Positions 1 through 6,442 of a stretch of DNA of 12,859 nt are shown here, piece by piece. The position numbers and the translations under genes were made by a program. A model generated the notes under the pieces. The model searched no databases. It was not told where the DNA came from and saw only the letters and a program-made list of their open reading frames with translations. Position 1 is the first letter of the stretch. Each line of letters starts with the position of its first letter. This DNA is from Roseovarius sp. (GTDB lineage: Bacteria > Pseudomonadota > Alphaproteobacteria > Rhodobacterales > Rhodobacteraceae): the NCBI GenBank assembly GCA_007125415.1, contig SLDH01000172.1:1-12859 (forward strand), read 5' to 3'.

Positions 1-177
1 ACGGTCGATCGAAATGTCGTTCAGGCGGACGTTTTCCGCGGTTTCCTCGTCACGCATCTCCAGCGCGGCGGTCGCATCCCGAATCGCCTGCTCCACCATG
101 CCGCCCATACGCATGATCTGCGCCTGAATCGCTTCGAGATCGCGGTCGAAGGCGGCGGCAGTATGATCTTCAACCAT
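1..177 (-). CDS. phoU: PhoU, phosphate signalling regulator (N-terminal part)
   Basis: The first 59 residues of an open frame that runs off the left window edge. PhoU links the PstSCAB phosphate transporter to the PhoR kinase and keeps the Pho regulon off when phosphate is plentiful; it is cytoplasmic and membrane-associated. The visible residues fit the first helices of the PhoU fold: FDRDLEAIQAQIMRMGGMVE at 10-29, then the acidic segment LEMRDEET. E. coli PhoU has a closely similar MGGMVEQ stretch. Full-length PhoU is about 230-240 residues, so roughly three quarters is missing. The ATG at 177 is the only sensible start. A weak purine stretch, AAGGGAAAA, lies about 5-13 bases before it. phoR is 167 bp upstream on the same strand, which supports the call. 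The frame has no stop inside the window and is easy to overlook because it is partial. Confidence 0.88.
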   Translation of the reverse strand, partial: MVEDHTAAAFDRDLEAIQAQIMRMGGMVEQAIRDATAALEMRDEETAENVRLNDISIDR

Positions 178-344
178 GATATTTTCCCTTTTCGTCTCGA
201 CACTCGTTCCGGTGCCGGGCGGTGGGACATCCATGCGCCCGGCTCACGTTATCCTTATCGCGTCTGCACGCGATCTTCCAGCAATCAAGCCCGTGTGGCA
301 TCAGCCCGGCCACCCCTGATCCGGCGGCACGCCCGCACAGCCCC
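178..344 (-). other. phoR-phoU intergenic region with three inverted repeats
   Basis: This 167-bp gap holds no credible gene. It carries a perfect 7-bp stem with a 4-base loop at 257-274 (ATCGCGT/ACGCGAT), a 7-bp stem with a 14-base loop at 215-242 (CCGGGCG/CGCCCGG) and a 5-bp stem at 300-320 (ATCAG/CTGAT). None is followed by a T run, so I do not call an intrinsic terminator. No CTGTCAT-type Pho box repeat is visible. A weak -35/-10-like pair (TTGCTG at 279-284, GATAAG at 254-259) has a 19-base spacer, which is too long to trust. The stems could fold in the mRNA leader of phoU or act as protein-binding sites, or be chance in GC-rich DNA. Confidence 0.5.
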
Positions 345-1379
345 CTACATTGGCAGAATTGCACAGAATTCGCTGCCCTTGCCCGGCTCGCTCGTCACCC
401 GCAGCCGGCCTCGATGACGGTTGAGGATGTGCTTGACGATGGCGAGCCCCAGCCCGGTGCCGCCCATCTCGCGCGAGCGGTGATTGTCGACGCGGTAGAA
501 CCTTTCGGTCAGCCGCGGAATATGCACAGGATCAAACCCCGCCCCATGATCCTTCACCCGCAACAAGGCGGCCGGCGCCCGCAGGAGCGGCTCGTGTGGC
601 GCACTCTCGAGCCGGATTTCCACCACCTTGCCGGGCCCGCCATACTTGATCGCGTTCTCGATGAGGTTGGTCATGACCTGACGCAACTGGTCGGCATCCC
701 CCGGCAGAACCACCATCGCCTCGGGCACATGAAGGTCGAGGCGAACATTGCTCTGACCGGCCAGAGGCGACAGCGCATGAATGACCGACTGGGCCAACTC
801 GCTCAGATTGACTTGGGTCGAGGGTCGCACGCGCTGCTGCGCCTCGACCCGGCTCAGCGACAGAAGATCGCGCACGAGGCGCTCCATCCGTGCGGCCTCC
901 CTCTGCATGATCCCGAGAAACCGCGCCGCCGCCGCCGGATCGCCGCGCGCGGGGCCCTGCAGGGTTTCGATAAAGCCCATGAGCGCGGTCAGCGGGCTGC
1001 GCAGTTCATGGCTGACATTGGCGACGAAATCCCGTCTGATCTGGCTGGCCTGCTCGAGATGGGTGATATCGTTGAACGTCACCAGAACACCCTTGCCCCC
1101 GATCATCTCCACCGGGCTGCAATGCACGCGATAGGTGGTATCGCTGCTGCCATCATTGCCGAGATACCGTGTTTCCCGGCGCGCGCCGGAGGTGACGCAT
1201 TCCTCGACCGCATCCAGAAGTCCCGGCTGACGCAGGACGGTCATGTAATGGCGCCCCGCCATGCCTTCTCCCAGAAGCTCGGTGATGCCACTGTTTGCCG
1301 CATCGATGCGCGCCTGCGGCCCGATCAGAAGTGCGGGCAGCGGCAACCCGTCGACCAGTGAGGCGAGTGCGCGTTCCAT
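345..1379 (-). CDS. phoR: PhoR, phosphate-regulon sensor histidine kinase
   Basis: A 344-residue kinase that would phosphorylate the response regulator PhoB when phosphate is low. A PAS-like sensor segment spans about residues 8-110. The HisKA H-box FVANVSHELRSPLTAL at 118-133 puts the phospho-accepting histidine at 124. The HATPase domain shows an N-box (NLIENAIKYG, 238-247), a G1 box (VKDHGAGFD, 275-283), an F-box (RFYRVD, 293-298) and a G2 box (GGTGLGLAI, 306-314). No transmembrane helix precedes the PAS, unlike E. coli PhoR (431 residues, membrane-anchored), so this form is probably cytoplasmic or held at the membrane by partners. It starts 7 bp after the carbonic anhydrase stop, so it is probably expressed with gmk. 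PhoR rather than another PAS kinase is inferred from the domain layout plus the adjacent phoU. Confidence 0.88.
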   Translation of the reverse strand: MERALASLVDGLPLPALLIGPQARIDAANSGITELLGEGMAGRHYMTVLRQPGLLDAVEECVTSGARRETRYLGNDGSSDTTYRVHCSPVEMIGGKGVLVTFNDITHLEQASQIRRDFVANVSHELRSPLTALMGFIETLQGPARGDPAAAARFLGIMQREAARMERLVRDLLSLSRVEAQQRVRPSTQVNLSELAQSVIHALSPLAGQSNVRLDLHVPEAMVVLPGDADQLRQVMTNLIENAIKYGGPGKVVEIRLESAPHEPLLRAPAALLRVKDHGAGFDPVHIPRLTERFYRVDNHRSREMGGTGLGLAIVKHILNRHRGRLRVTSEPGKGSEFCAILPM

Positions 1380-1386
1380 CCCCGGC

Positions 1387-1908
1387 TCAGAGCGCGCTCA
1401 GACCGTCGCGGAAACGGCGCATATTGGCCTGATAGCCGCGCGCGGATCTGCGCAACCCCTCGATGGCCTGCTCGTCAAGCTGCCGGATCACCCGGCCCGG
1501 CGCCCCCATCACCAGCGCTCCTTCGGGGATCTCCTTGCCTTCGGTGATCAGCGCATTCGCGCCGATGAGACAATTCGCGCCGATCCGCGCGCCGTTCAGC
1601 ACCGTGGCCCCCATTCCGATCAGCACATTGTCACCAATCGTGCAGCCATGCAGCATCGCCTTGTGACCGACCGTACAGCCGGCGCCGATGCTGAGCGGAT
1701 AGCCCATATCGGTATGCAGCACCGCGTTCTCCTGAATATTGCTGCCCGCCCCCACGAGGATGAGTTCGTTATCACCCCGCAATGTCGCCCCGAACCAGAC
1801 CGATGCGCCCGCCTCCAGCCGCACCTGCCCGATCACATTGGCATCCGGGGCCACCCATGTGTCGGCGGCGATCTCGGGCGCGCGCCCGTCCAATGCATAA
1901 ATCGTCAT
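1387..1908 (-). CDS. Gamma-class carbonic anhydrase family protein (left-handed beta-helix)
   Basis: A 173-residue hexapeptide-repeat protein of the YrdA/PaaY/gamma-carbonic-anhydrase family. These fold as a left-handed beta-helix and form trimers with metal between subunits. The expected zinc ligands are all present: His65 (VLHTD), His82 and His87 ([10 protein letters not shown]). Arg44 and Asp46 (LRGDNE) and Gln59 of the active-site network are also there. The imperfect hexapeptide repeats run from about residue 18 to 135, followed by an alpha-helical tail. The full ligand set fits carbon dioxide hydration, but many YrdA-like homologues show little or no such activity, so the reaction is uncertain. 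The ATG overlaps the gmk stop by 4 bp (ATGA), and a GAGGAG at 1915-1920 within gmk serves as ribosome binding site, indicating translational coupling. Confidence 0.88.
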   Translation of the reverse strand: MTIYALDGRAPEIAADTWVAPDANVIGQVRLEAGASVWFGATLRGDNELILVGAGSNIQENAVLHTDMGYPLSIGAGCTVGHKAMLHGCTIGDNVLIGMGATVLNGARIGANCLIGANALITEGKEIPEGALVMGAPGRVIRQLDEQAIEGLRRSARGYQANMRRFRDGLSAL

Positions 1909-2540
1909 CGCATCTCCTCGAATTGGGCCTGCAAGGCCCTGACGTGAGCGTTGAGCCCGGGTTGCTGCAGGCGCTTGAGCCGGGCTGCGCTTATGATCGT
2001 GCGCAGCCGCGCATCGGTTTCCTCCAGATCGTCATTGATCAGCACATAATCATATTCGGCCCAATGGCTGATCTCGTCCCAGCTCTTGCGCATGCGCCGC
2101 GCGATCACCGCTTCGTCGTCCTGTCCGCGCGCCACAAGCCGGCGGTGCAACTCGGTGATCGAGGGCGGCAGAATGAAGATCGACAATGTATGCGGGCCAA
2201 GCGCGGAGTTCTGGATCTGCTGTGCGCCCTGCCAGTCGATATCGAAAAGCACATCGCGCCCCGCCTCGATGGCCTTCTGCACCGGCTCACGCGGGCTGCC
2301 GTAGAAATTCCCGAAGACATGCGCGTGCTCGAGCATGCCGCCATCTGCCACCTCGGATTGAAAACGCGCCTCGCTCAGAAAATGATAATCCTCGCCATCC
2401 ACCTCACCCTCGCGCGCTTGACGGGTTGTGGCGGAAACCGAAAAGGACAGGCTGGCATCCCAGTCCAGCAGCCGCTTCGACAGGGTCGATTTTCCCGCCC
2501 CCGAAGGAGAACTGAGGATGATCAGCAGACCACGGCGCAT
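1905..2540 (-). CDS. gmk: Guanylate kinase
   Basis: A 211-residue enzyme that converts GMP and ATP to GDP and ADP, an essential step in making GTP and dGTP; it is cytosolic. The P-loop [10 protein letters not shown] is at residues 10-19. The GMP-binding motifs follow: SATTR near 36-40, EVDGEDYHF near 46-54, GNFYGSP at 77-83 and DIDWQGA at 100-106. The length is normal for the family (about 205-210). The ATG at 2540 has a ribosome site AGAGGA 8 bases upstream. It lies 58 bp after yicC on the same strand. In many bacteria yicC sits next to gmk, so this pairing is the expected one. In other species Gmk is a target of (p)ppGpp; nothing here shows whether that applies. Confidence 0.97.
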   Translation of the reverse strand: MRRGLLIILSSPSGAGKSTLSKRLLDWDASLSFSVSATTRQAREGEVDGEDYHFLSEARFQSEVADGGMLEHAHVFGNFYGSPREPVQKAIEAGRDVLFDIDWQGAQQIQNSALGPHTLSIFILPPSITELHRRLVARGQDDEAVIARRMRKSWDEISHWAEYDYVLINDDLEETDARLRTIISAARLKRLQQPGLNAHVRALQAQFEEMR

Positions 2541-2558
2541 CTTGGGTCCTCTCCCAGC

Positions 2559-2578
2559 TTCATTTTGCCAAAAATACT
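2559..2578 (-). repeat. Rhodobacteraceae-type intergenic motif (AGTATTTTTGGCAAAATGAA)
   Basis: The short yicC-gmk gap contains TTCATTTTGCCAAAAATACT on the plus strand, an AT-rich island in GC-rich DNA. I recall near-identical strings of the form GTATTTTTGG followed by AAATGAA or AAGATGAA occurring many times between genes in Rhodobacteraceae. That recollection comes from general familiarity, not a search. It is a single copy here. It contains an ATG in a short frame that runs out of phase into gmk and is probably not translated. Confidence 0.4.
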
Positions 2579-2598
2579 CATGATCCCGTCCTCTCGGC

Positions 2599-3489
2599 CT
2601 AAGCCACGTTCTGAACCTGCTCGCGCATCTGGTCGATCGCGGTCTTCAGCCCCAGCCCGATCATGGTCAGATCGGCATCCTGGGATTTCGAACAGAGCGT
2701 ATTGGCTTCGCGATTGAACTCCTGCGCCAGAAAATCCAGCTTGCGCCCGATGGTGCCGCCGTCGGCCAGCAGCGCGCGGGCAGCCGCCACATGGGCGCGC
2801 AGGCGGTCGATTTCCTCGGTCACATCCGCCTTGACCGCAAGCAGCGCAAGCTCCTGGGCGATGCGGCCCTCATCCGCGGCATCGGCGGCCTCCATGACCC
2901 GCGCAAGCGCGGCCCGCAACGCGGCCTGAACCTGTGGCAGACGCGCCCGTGCGGCAGCGTCGGCCGCCTCGGTCAGCCGCGCGATCTCGTCAAGATGACC
3001 CGACAACAAGGTCGCCAGCGCCGCGCCCTCTGAGTGTCGCATGGCAAGAAAACTCTCCAGAAGTGCCTCGAAATCCGTCTCCAGCGCGGCCCGCAACTCG
3101 GCATCGGTTCCTTGCGCGCGTTGGGGCTCCATCACCCCGCGCAGCGCCAGAATATCCGCCGCATTGGCCGGCGCAAGCGTGATCCCGCGGGCCATGGCCT
3201 CGGCTTCCACCTCGGCCAGCGCGCTCAGAACCGTGGCCAGCCGGCCCTTATCGGGCATCTGCCCTTCGCCCTGCACGTCGCTCTGCACCCGCAGGCCAAG
3301 CGTGACAGTGCCGCGCGTCAGCGCCTTGGCAAGCCGCGCGCGCAGGCGCACCTCAAGCCCCTCGATCCAGTCGGGCGTTCTCAGGCGCAGGTCGAGCCCC
3401 TTGCCATTGAGACCGCGCAGATCCCAGGCCCAGGAATACCCGGCGCAATGCCCCTGCGCCGAGGCAAAGGCCGTCATGGATTGCAGCAC
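2599..3489 (-). CDS. yicC: YicC family protein, probable endoribonuclease
   Basis: A 296-residue member of the YicC/YloC family. E. coli YicC has been described as an endoribonuclease affecting small-RNA turnover and has been linked to stationary-phase survival. The N terminus [10 protein letters not shown] (first residue read as fMet) matches the family opening M-x-x-S-M-T-x-F/Y. The C-terminal domain (about 245-296) carries the signature [17 protein letters not shown] at 252-268. The start is a GTG at 3489. An in-frame TAG lies immediately before it, so no longer form is possible. A strong GGAGG sits 8 bases upstream. The ATG four codons in (3477) would lose conserved residues. It heads the yicC-gmk-carbonic anhydrase-phoR run. 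Confidence 0.94.
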   Translation of the reverse strand: MLQSMTAFASAQGHCAGYSWAWDLRGLNGKGLDLRLRTPDWIEGLEVRLRARLAKALTRGTVTLGLRVQSDVQGEGQMPDKGRLATVLSALAEVEAEAMARGITLAPANAADILALRGVMEPQRAQGTDAELRAALETDFEALLESFLAMRHSEGAALATLLSGHLDEIARLTEAADAAARARLPQVQAALRAALARVMEAADAADEGRIAQELALLAVKADVTEEIDRLRAHVAAARALLADGGTIGRKLDFLAQEFNREANTLCSKSQDADLTMIGLGLKTAIDQMREQVQNVA

Positions 3490-3496
3490 CTACCGC

Positions 3497-3503
3497 ACCT
3501 CCC
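3497..3503 (-). promoter_or_regulatory. Ribosome binding site fixing the yicC GTG start
   Basis: GGGAGGT on the minus strand, with its GGAGG core 8 bases before the GTG at 3489. It is the best ribosome site in the window. Together with the in-frame TAG at 3490-3492 it settles the non-ATG start of yicC. Confidence 0.8.
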
Positions 3504-3702
3504 TTGTTGATGAGACCGCTCTAAAGCCTTTCGCGGCGATGTGAAATCGGGTTTTCAGCGCGAAGGCAGATATACCCTGCCACGGAGTTAACCAACTGAA
3601 TGGAATTTTAGACAAAACTGTCACCAAATGTGGCAATCTGTACAAGAGCCGGAGATCGGGTGAGCCGGAAATCAAGGCGACCGGACATCAAGGGGCCGAA
3701 GC
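3504..3702. promoter_or_regulatory. Divergent intergenic region between yicC and the PAS gene
   Basis: About 200 bp, richer in A+T than its neighbours, that must hold promoters for both directions. On the minus strand a candidate for yicC is TTGGTT (3590-3595) with TATCTG (3567-3572) at 17 bp, or TATATC (3569-3574) at 15 bp. On the plus strand TAGACA (3609-3614) with GGCAAT (3632-3637) at 17 bp is weaker. An imperfect dyad TGTCAC-5-GTGGCA lies at 3619-3635. A TTAACCAA at 3588-3595 resembles a CtrA half-site. A 61-codon minus frame across 3490-3675 looks like chance. All assignments are by eye. Confidence 0.35.
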
Positions 3703-3714
3703 GAGGATGTGCAG

Positions 3715-4383
3715 ATGACGAACCACGGAGATCAGAAAGGCGTCGTGTCTCTCATGACACCAAAGCTGCGGAACCGGGCGGATAGGCTTGCCGATTTCAT
3801 CGATTACTGGAACTGCATGCGCAAAGGGGGCGATGTGCCTCGCCGGTCCGATATCGACCCTCGCCGCATCGATACCCTTCTCGAGAACGCCCTCATCGCT
3901 GAAAGGATTGCGCCGGGCCTTGCAAGACTGCGCCTGGCGGGCATGCATCTGACGGAACTGATGGGCATGGAGGTGCGCGGCATGCCGGTCAGCGCCTTCA
4001 TATCCCCGAAAGACCGCCCGGCCCTCGCACAGGCGATTACCGAGTTGTTCGAGCGTCCCGCGATGATCGACATGGTGCTGGCCGCCCCAGGCGGACGAGG
4101 CAAAGGGCCGCTGAGTGCCCGGCTCGTGCTGCTGCCCCTGCGCAGCGATCTGGGCGATATCTCGCGTGCCTTGGGTGTTCTGATCAGCGACGGTCAGATC
4201 GGTATCGGTCCACGTCGCTTCGATATCTGCTCGCAGAAGATCACGAAGCTTGATCTTCCAGCCGGCGGCAGTCTCGCGGCTGGTTTTTCGGAAACCCTCG
4301 CGCCATTCACGGATGCAAGGCCAAAGGACCCTGCACCGACCAGTCACAAAAGCGAGCGCCCCTATCTGCGGCTCGTCCGCTGA
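3715..4383 (+). CDS. PAS domain protein of the PAS_5 type
   Basis: A 222-residue soluble protein resembling the alphaproteobacterial PAS_5 (DUF1457) family. The typical opening is LADFIDYWNCMRKGGDVPRR at 25-44, followed by SDIDP at 45-49. A single PAS fold covers about residues 25-165, including AERIAPGLARLRLAGMHLTE (62-81) and the LVLLPLRSDLGDISRALGVL strand region (137-156). The C-terminal 50 residues are Pro-rich and low in complexity. There is no output domain, so it probably works by protein contact. Caulobacter MopJ, a single-PAS cell-cycle factor acting on CtrA, belongs to the same broad group; orthology is not shown. The start is ATG at 3715, with GAGG (3703-3706) 8 bases before it. 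A GTG at 3709 in the same frame would sit only 2 bases from that site. The gene is alone on its strand and converges on rlmE. Confidence 0.82.
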   Translation: MTNHGDQKGVVSLMTPKLRNRADRLADFIDYWNCMRKGGDVPRRSDIDPRRIDTLLENALIAERIAPGLARLRLAGMHLTELMGMEVRGMPVSAFISPKDRPALAQAITELFERPAMIDMVLAAPGGRGKGPLSARLVLLPLRSDLGDISRALGVLISDGQIGIGPRRFDICSQKITKLDLPAGGSLAAGFSETLAPFTDARPKDPAPTSHKSERPYLRLVR

Positions 4384-4405
4384 GACTGCGACGCGCGGCG
4401 TGTCC

Positions 4406-5134
4406 TCAGGAAGGAGTGCCGCCGCGAAATCCTGTTGCCACAACGAATTTTTCCGAACTGTCGGCGCGCGAGGCCGGTGGCTTCACATTCGCCACCTTCG
4501 CGAAGCGCTGCTTGAGCAGTTTCTGCAACTCCCCTTCCGCCCCGCCCGCCAGCACCTTGGAGACAAAGGTGCCGCCTTCGTCCAGCACGTCAAAGGCGAA
4601 ATAGGCCGCCGCCTCGCAAAGCGCCATGATGCGCAGGTGATCGGTCTGCTTGTGGCCCGAGCTGGGCGCCGCCATATCGGACATCACCACATCCGCAGGC
4701 CCATTGAGCCAGGCTTTCACCCTTTCATCCGCACCGTTCTCCATGAAATCAAGCTGATGAAACTCACAGCCCGCCAGCGGCTCCACCTCTTGCAGGTCGA
4801 TGCCGATTATTCGGCCCACAGCCTTGCCTGATTTCTCGCCGAGCGCATTGACGCGCGGCACAGCCACCTGACACCATCCGCCCGGCGCACAGCCCAGATC
4901 CACCACCCGCGCCCCCGGCACCAGAAAGCGGAACTTGTCATCAAGCTCCATGATCTTGAAGGCGGCGCGCCCCCGATACCCCTCGGCCTGCGCGCGTTTG
5001 ACGTAAGGATCGTTCAATTGCCGCTGCAACCACCGCGTCGAGGAACTGCGCCGCCCCTTGGCAGTCTTGACCTTCACCGTCAGATCCCGCTGCCCGCGTC
5101 CGGAGGTGTTCTTGCCGCTCGGGGTCTTTGCCAT
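4406..5134 (-). CDS. rlmE: RlmE (FtsJ), 23S rRNA 2'-O-ribose methyltransferase
   Basis: A 242-residue S-adenosylmethionine-dependent enzyme that, in E. coli, methylates the 2'-OH of U2552 in the A loop of 23S rRNA late in 50S assembly. The SAM-binding motif [11 protein letters not shown] is at 77-87. The K-D-K-E catalytic tetrad of the family is visible as Lys60 (RAAFK), Asp153 (MSDMAAP), Lys193 (FVSKVL) and Glu228 (SSEKF). It is about 30 residues longer than E. coli RlmE (209), mainly through a basic N-terminal tail (residues 1-30) that probably touches RNA. The ATG follows the ppx stop by 3 bp, with GAGGG about 10 bases upstream, so the two are cotranscribed. Confidence 0.95.
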   Translation of the reverse strand: MAKTPSGKNTSGRGQRDLTVKVKTAKGRRSSSTRWLQRQLNDPYVKRAQAEGYRGRAAFKIMELDDKFRFLVPGARVVDLGCAPGGWCQVAVPRVNALGEKSGKAVGRIIGIDLQEVEPLAGCEFHQLDFMENGADERVKAWLNGPADVVMSDMAAPSSGHKQTDHLRIMALCEAAAYFAFDVLDEGGTFVSKVLAGGAEGELQKLLKQRFAKVANVKPPASRADSSEKFVVATGFRGGTPS

Positions 5135-5137
5135 GAT

Positions 5138-6265
5138 CTACGGGCCCTCATACAAGACGCCATCGGCGGCCATCTGGGCATAGAGCATCCCTTCGCGCAG
5201 GCCACGATCGGCCACCGAAAGCCGGTCCGTCGGCCAGCAGCGCAACAGTGCCTGAAGGATCGCCGCGCCTGACATGATGAGCGCCTGTCGATCTTCGCCG
5301 ATGCGCGGATCACGCCTGCGCCCTTCTTCGCCGAGCTTGACATAGCGGCGGATCACTGCGTCGATCTCGTCAGAGGTCATGGTCAGCCCATCCACCTTGT
5401 TGCGGTCATAGCGCCTTAGCCCCAGATGCGACGCCGCCACCGTGGTCACCGTGCCCGAGGTGCCCACGATCTGAAATCCCTTGCGGGGCTGTTCATCCTT
5501 GTATGGCGCAAACTCGGCGAGGTTCTCCTCGAAGAACCAACTCATCAGGGCGAAGCGGGCGGAATCGTCTTCCACATCGTTGAATTGTTCGCGCAGGGTG
5601 GCCACGCCCAGCGGGACCGATATCCAGTCCACGACCTTGGCCTGAGACTGCTCGCCGCAAGGCATCTGAAAGCCCATATGCATCCGCATGATGGAGCGTG
5701 CCCGCTCAGAAGGAGGCACGCGGGTGAGGTCGATCCAGACAAGCTCGGTACTGCCCCCACCGATATCCACGACCAGAAGCTGATCGGTCTGTGGCGACAC
5801 CAGCGGCGCGCACGAAACGACGGCAAGCTGCGCCTCTTCCTGCGGATCGATGATGTTCAGCCTCAAGCCGGTCTCCCGCTGCACGCGGGCCATGAAATCC
5901 GCGCCATTGCTGGCCCGACGGCAGGCTTCTGTCGCCACAAGGCGCATCTTGCGCACCCTGTGACGCTTGAGTTTCTGCCGGCAGACCTGCAAGGCTTGAA
6001 GGGTGCGCAGGATGGACGATCTGGACAGGCGCCCGGAGCGTTCAAGCCCCGCGCCGAGGCGCACGGATTTGGAGAAGCTGTCAACGACCTTGAACTGATT
6101 GCCGACAGGTTCGGCGATCAGCATGCGACAACTGTTTGTTCCCAGGTCCAGCGCAGCGTAGAGTGTACGATCCGCGCCAGCGGGATTGAGTGCGGGGCTC
6201 TCAACCAATTCATGGCCATTGGGCCTCAGGATCGCGCCCGCACCATAGGGACGCTTGGGCGCCAT
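5138..6265 (-). CDS. ppx: Ppx/GppA family phosphatase (short form)
   Basis: A 375-residue enzyme of the sugar kinase/Hsp70/actin ATPase fold. Family members cut terminal phosphate from polyphosphate (Ppx) or pppGpp to ppGpp (GppA); sequence alone does not decide which. Visible motifs are the phosphate-1 loop AALDLGTNSCRMLI (37-50), the acidic PQEEAQL (141-147, with the probable catalytic Glu143), DIGGGSTELVWID (167-179) and GTSGTVTTVA (268-277). It lacks the C-terminal HD-like domain of the roughly 500-residue E. coli enzymes. The start is taken as ATG at 6265, with GGAGG 10 bases upstream. A frame open to 6406 would add 47 residues unlike the family and would cross the promoter candidate and the lon terminator. 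It is followed directly by rlmE. Confidence 0.9.
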   Translation of the reverse strand: MAPKRPYGAGAILRPNGHELVESPALNPAGADRTLYAALDLGTNSCRMLIAEPVGNQFKVVDSFSKSVRLGAGLERSGRLSRSSILRTLQALQVCRQKLKRHRVRKMRLVATEACRRASNGADFMARVQRETGLRLNIIDPQEEAQLAVVSCAPLVSPQTDQLLVVDIGGGSTELVWIDLTRVPPSERARSIMRMHMGFQMPCGEQSQAKVVDWISVPLGVATLREQFNDVEDDSARFALMSWFFEENLAEFAPYKDEQPRKGFQIVGTSGTVTTVAASHLGLRRYDRNKVDGLTMTSDEIDAVIRRYVKLGEEGRRRDPRIGEDRQALIMSGAAILQALLRCWPTDRLSVADRGLREGMLYAQMAADGVLYEGP

Positions 6266-6296
6266 GAGGTCACGCCCTCCATTTCGAGTTGATACA

Positions 6297-6325
6297 AAGA
6301 TAAGCGCTCTGCGCAGCGCGTGCAA
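6297..6325 (-). promoter_or_regulatory. Candidate sigma-70 promoter of ppx-rlmE with a dyad in its spacer
   Basis: Read on the minus strand: TTGCAC (6320-6325), a 17-bp spacer, then TATCTT (6297-6302), about 30 bp before the ppx ATG. The spacer almost exactly contains the perfect inverted repeat GCGCT-6-AGCGC (6304-6319), where a repressor or activator could bind. This placement also supports the internal ppx start at 6265. Called by eye. Confidence 0.5.
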
Positions 6326-6356
6326 TCCCCTGACCGACCACGAAAGGCATGTCACA

Positions 6357-6391
6357 GGAAGAAGCGGCCCGGTTTGGCAATCCGGGCCGCT
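6357..6391 (-). terminator. Intrinsic terminator of lon
   Basis: A perfect 10-bp GC-rich stem, AGCGGCCCGG (6382-6391) with CCGGGCCGCT (6363-6372) on the minus strand and a 9-base loop. It is followed by TCTTCC, a modest pyrimidine tail. It begins about 50 bp after the lon stop and lies upstream of the ppx promoter candidate, so it separates lon from ppx-rlmE. The T run is weak, so termination may be partial. Confidence 0.72.
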
Positions 6392-6442
6392 CTGATGTCC
6401 TGTCAAAGGCTGTTCAGCCGTGCCGTTGGGGAGAGACCTCGC

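Noticed and set aside
222..1361. 379-codon plus-strand frame opposite phoR
   Set aside because: Antisense shadow of phoR with no ribosome site and no recognisable motif.
2541..2581. Short frame starting at the ATG in the yicC-gmk gap ([13 protein letters not shown])
   Set aside because: It runs out of phase into gmk, and the ATG is part of the AT-rich intergenic motif.
3618..3644. Pho box resemblance (CTGTCAC at 3618 and CTGTACA at 3638)
   Set aside because: Pho box repeats are spaced by 11 bases; the 20-base distance and missing middle repeat do not fit.
3490..3675. 61-codon minus-strand frame just upstream of yicC
   Set aside because: Covers the region expected to hold the promoters, and has no ribosome site or recognisable motif; its stop is the TAG next to the yicC GTG.
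4384..4405. Bidirectional terminator between the PAS gene and rlmE
   Set aside because: Only a 4-bp ACGC/GCGT stem is present in the 22-bp gap, with no T or A run.
5426..6292. 288-codon plus-strand frame opposite ppx
   Set aside because: Antisense shadow; His/Arg-rich, no family resemblance.
6266..6406. 47-residue N-terminal extension of Ppx
   Set aside because: Unlike the family, it would cross the lon terminator and the ppx promoter candidate, and a better-placed ATG with GGAGG exists at 6265.
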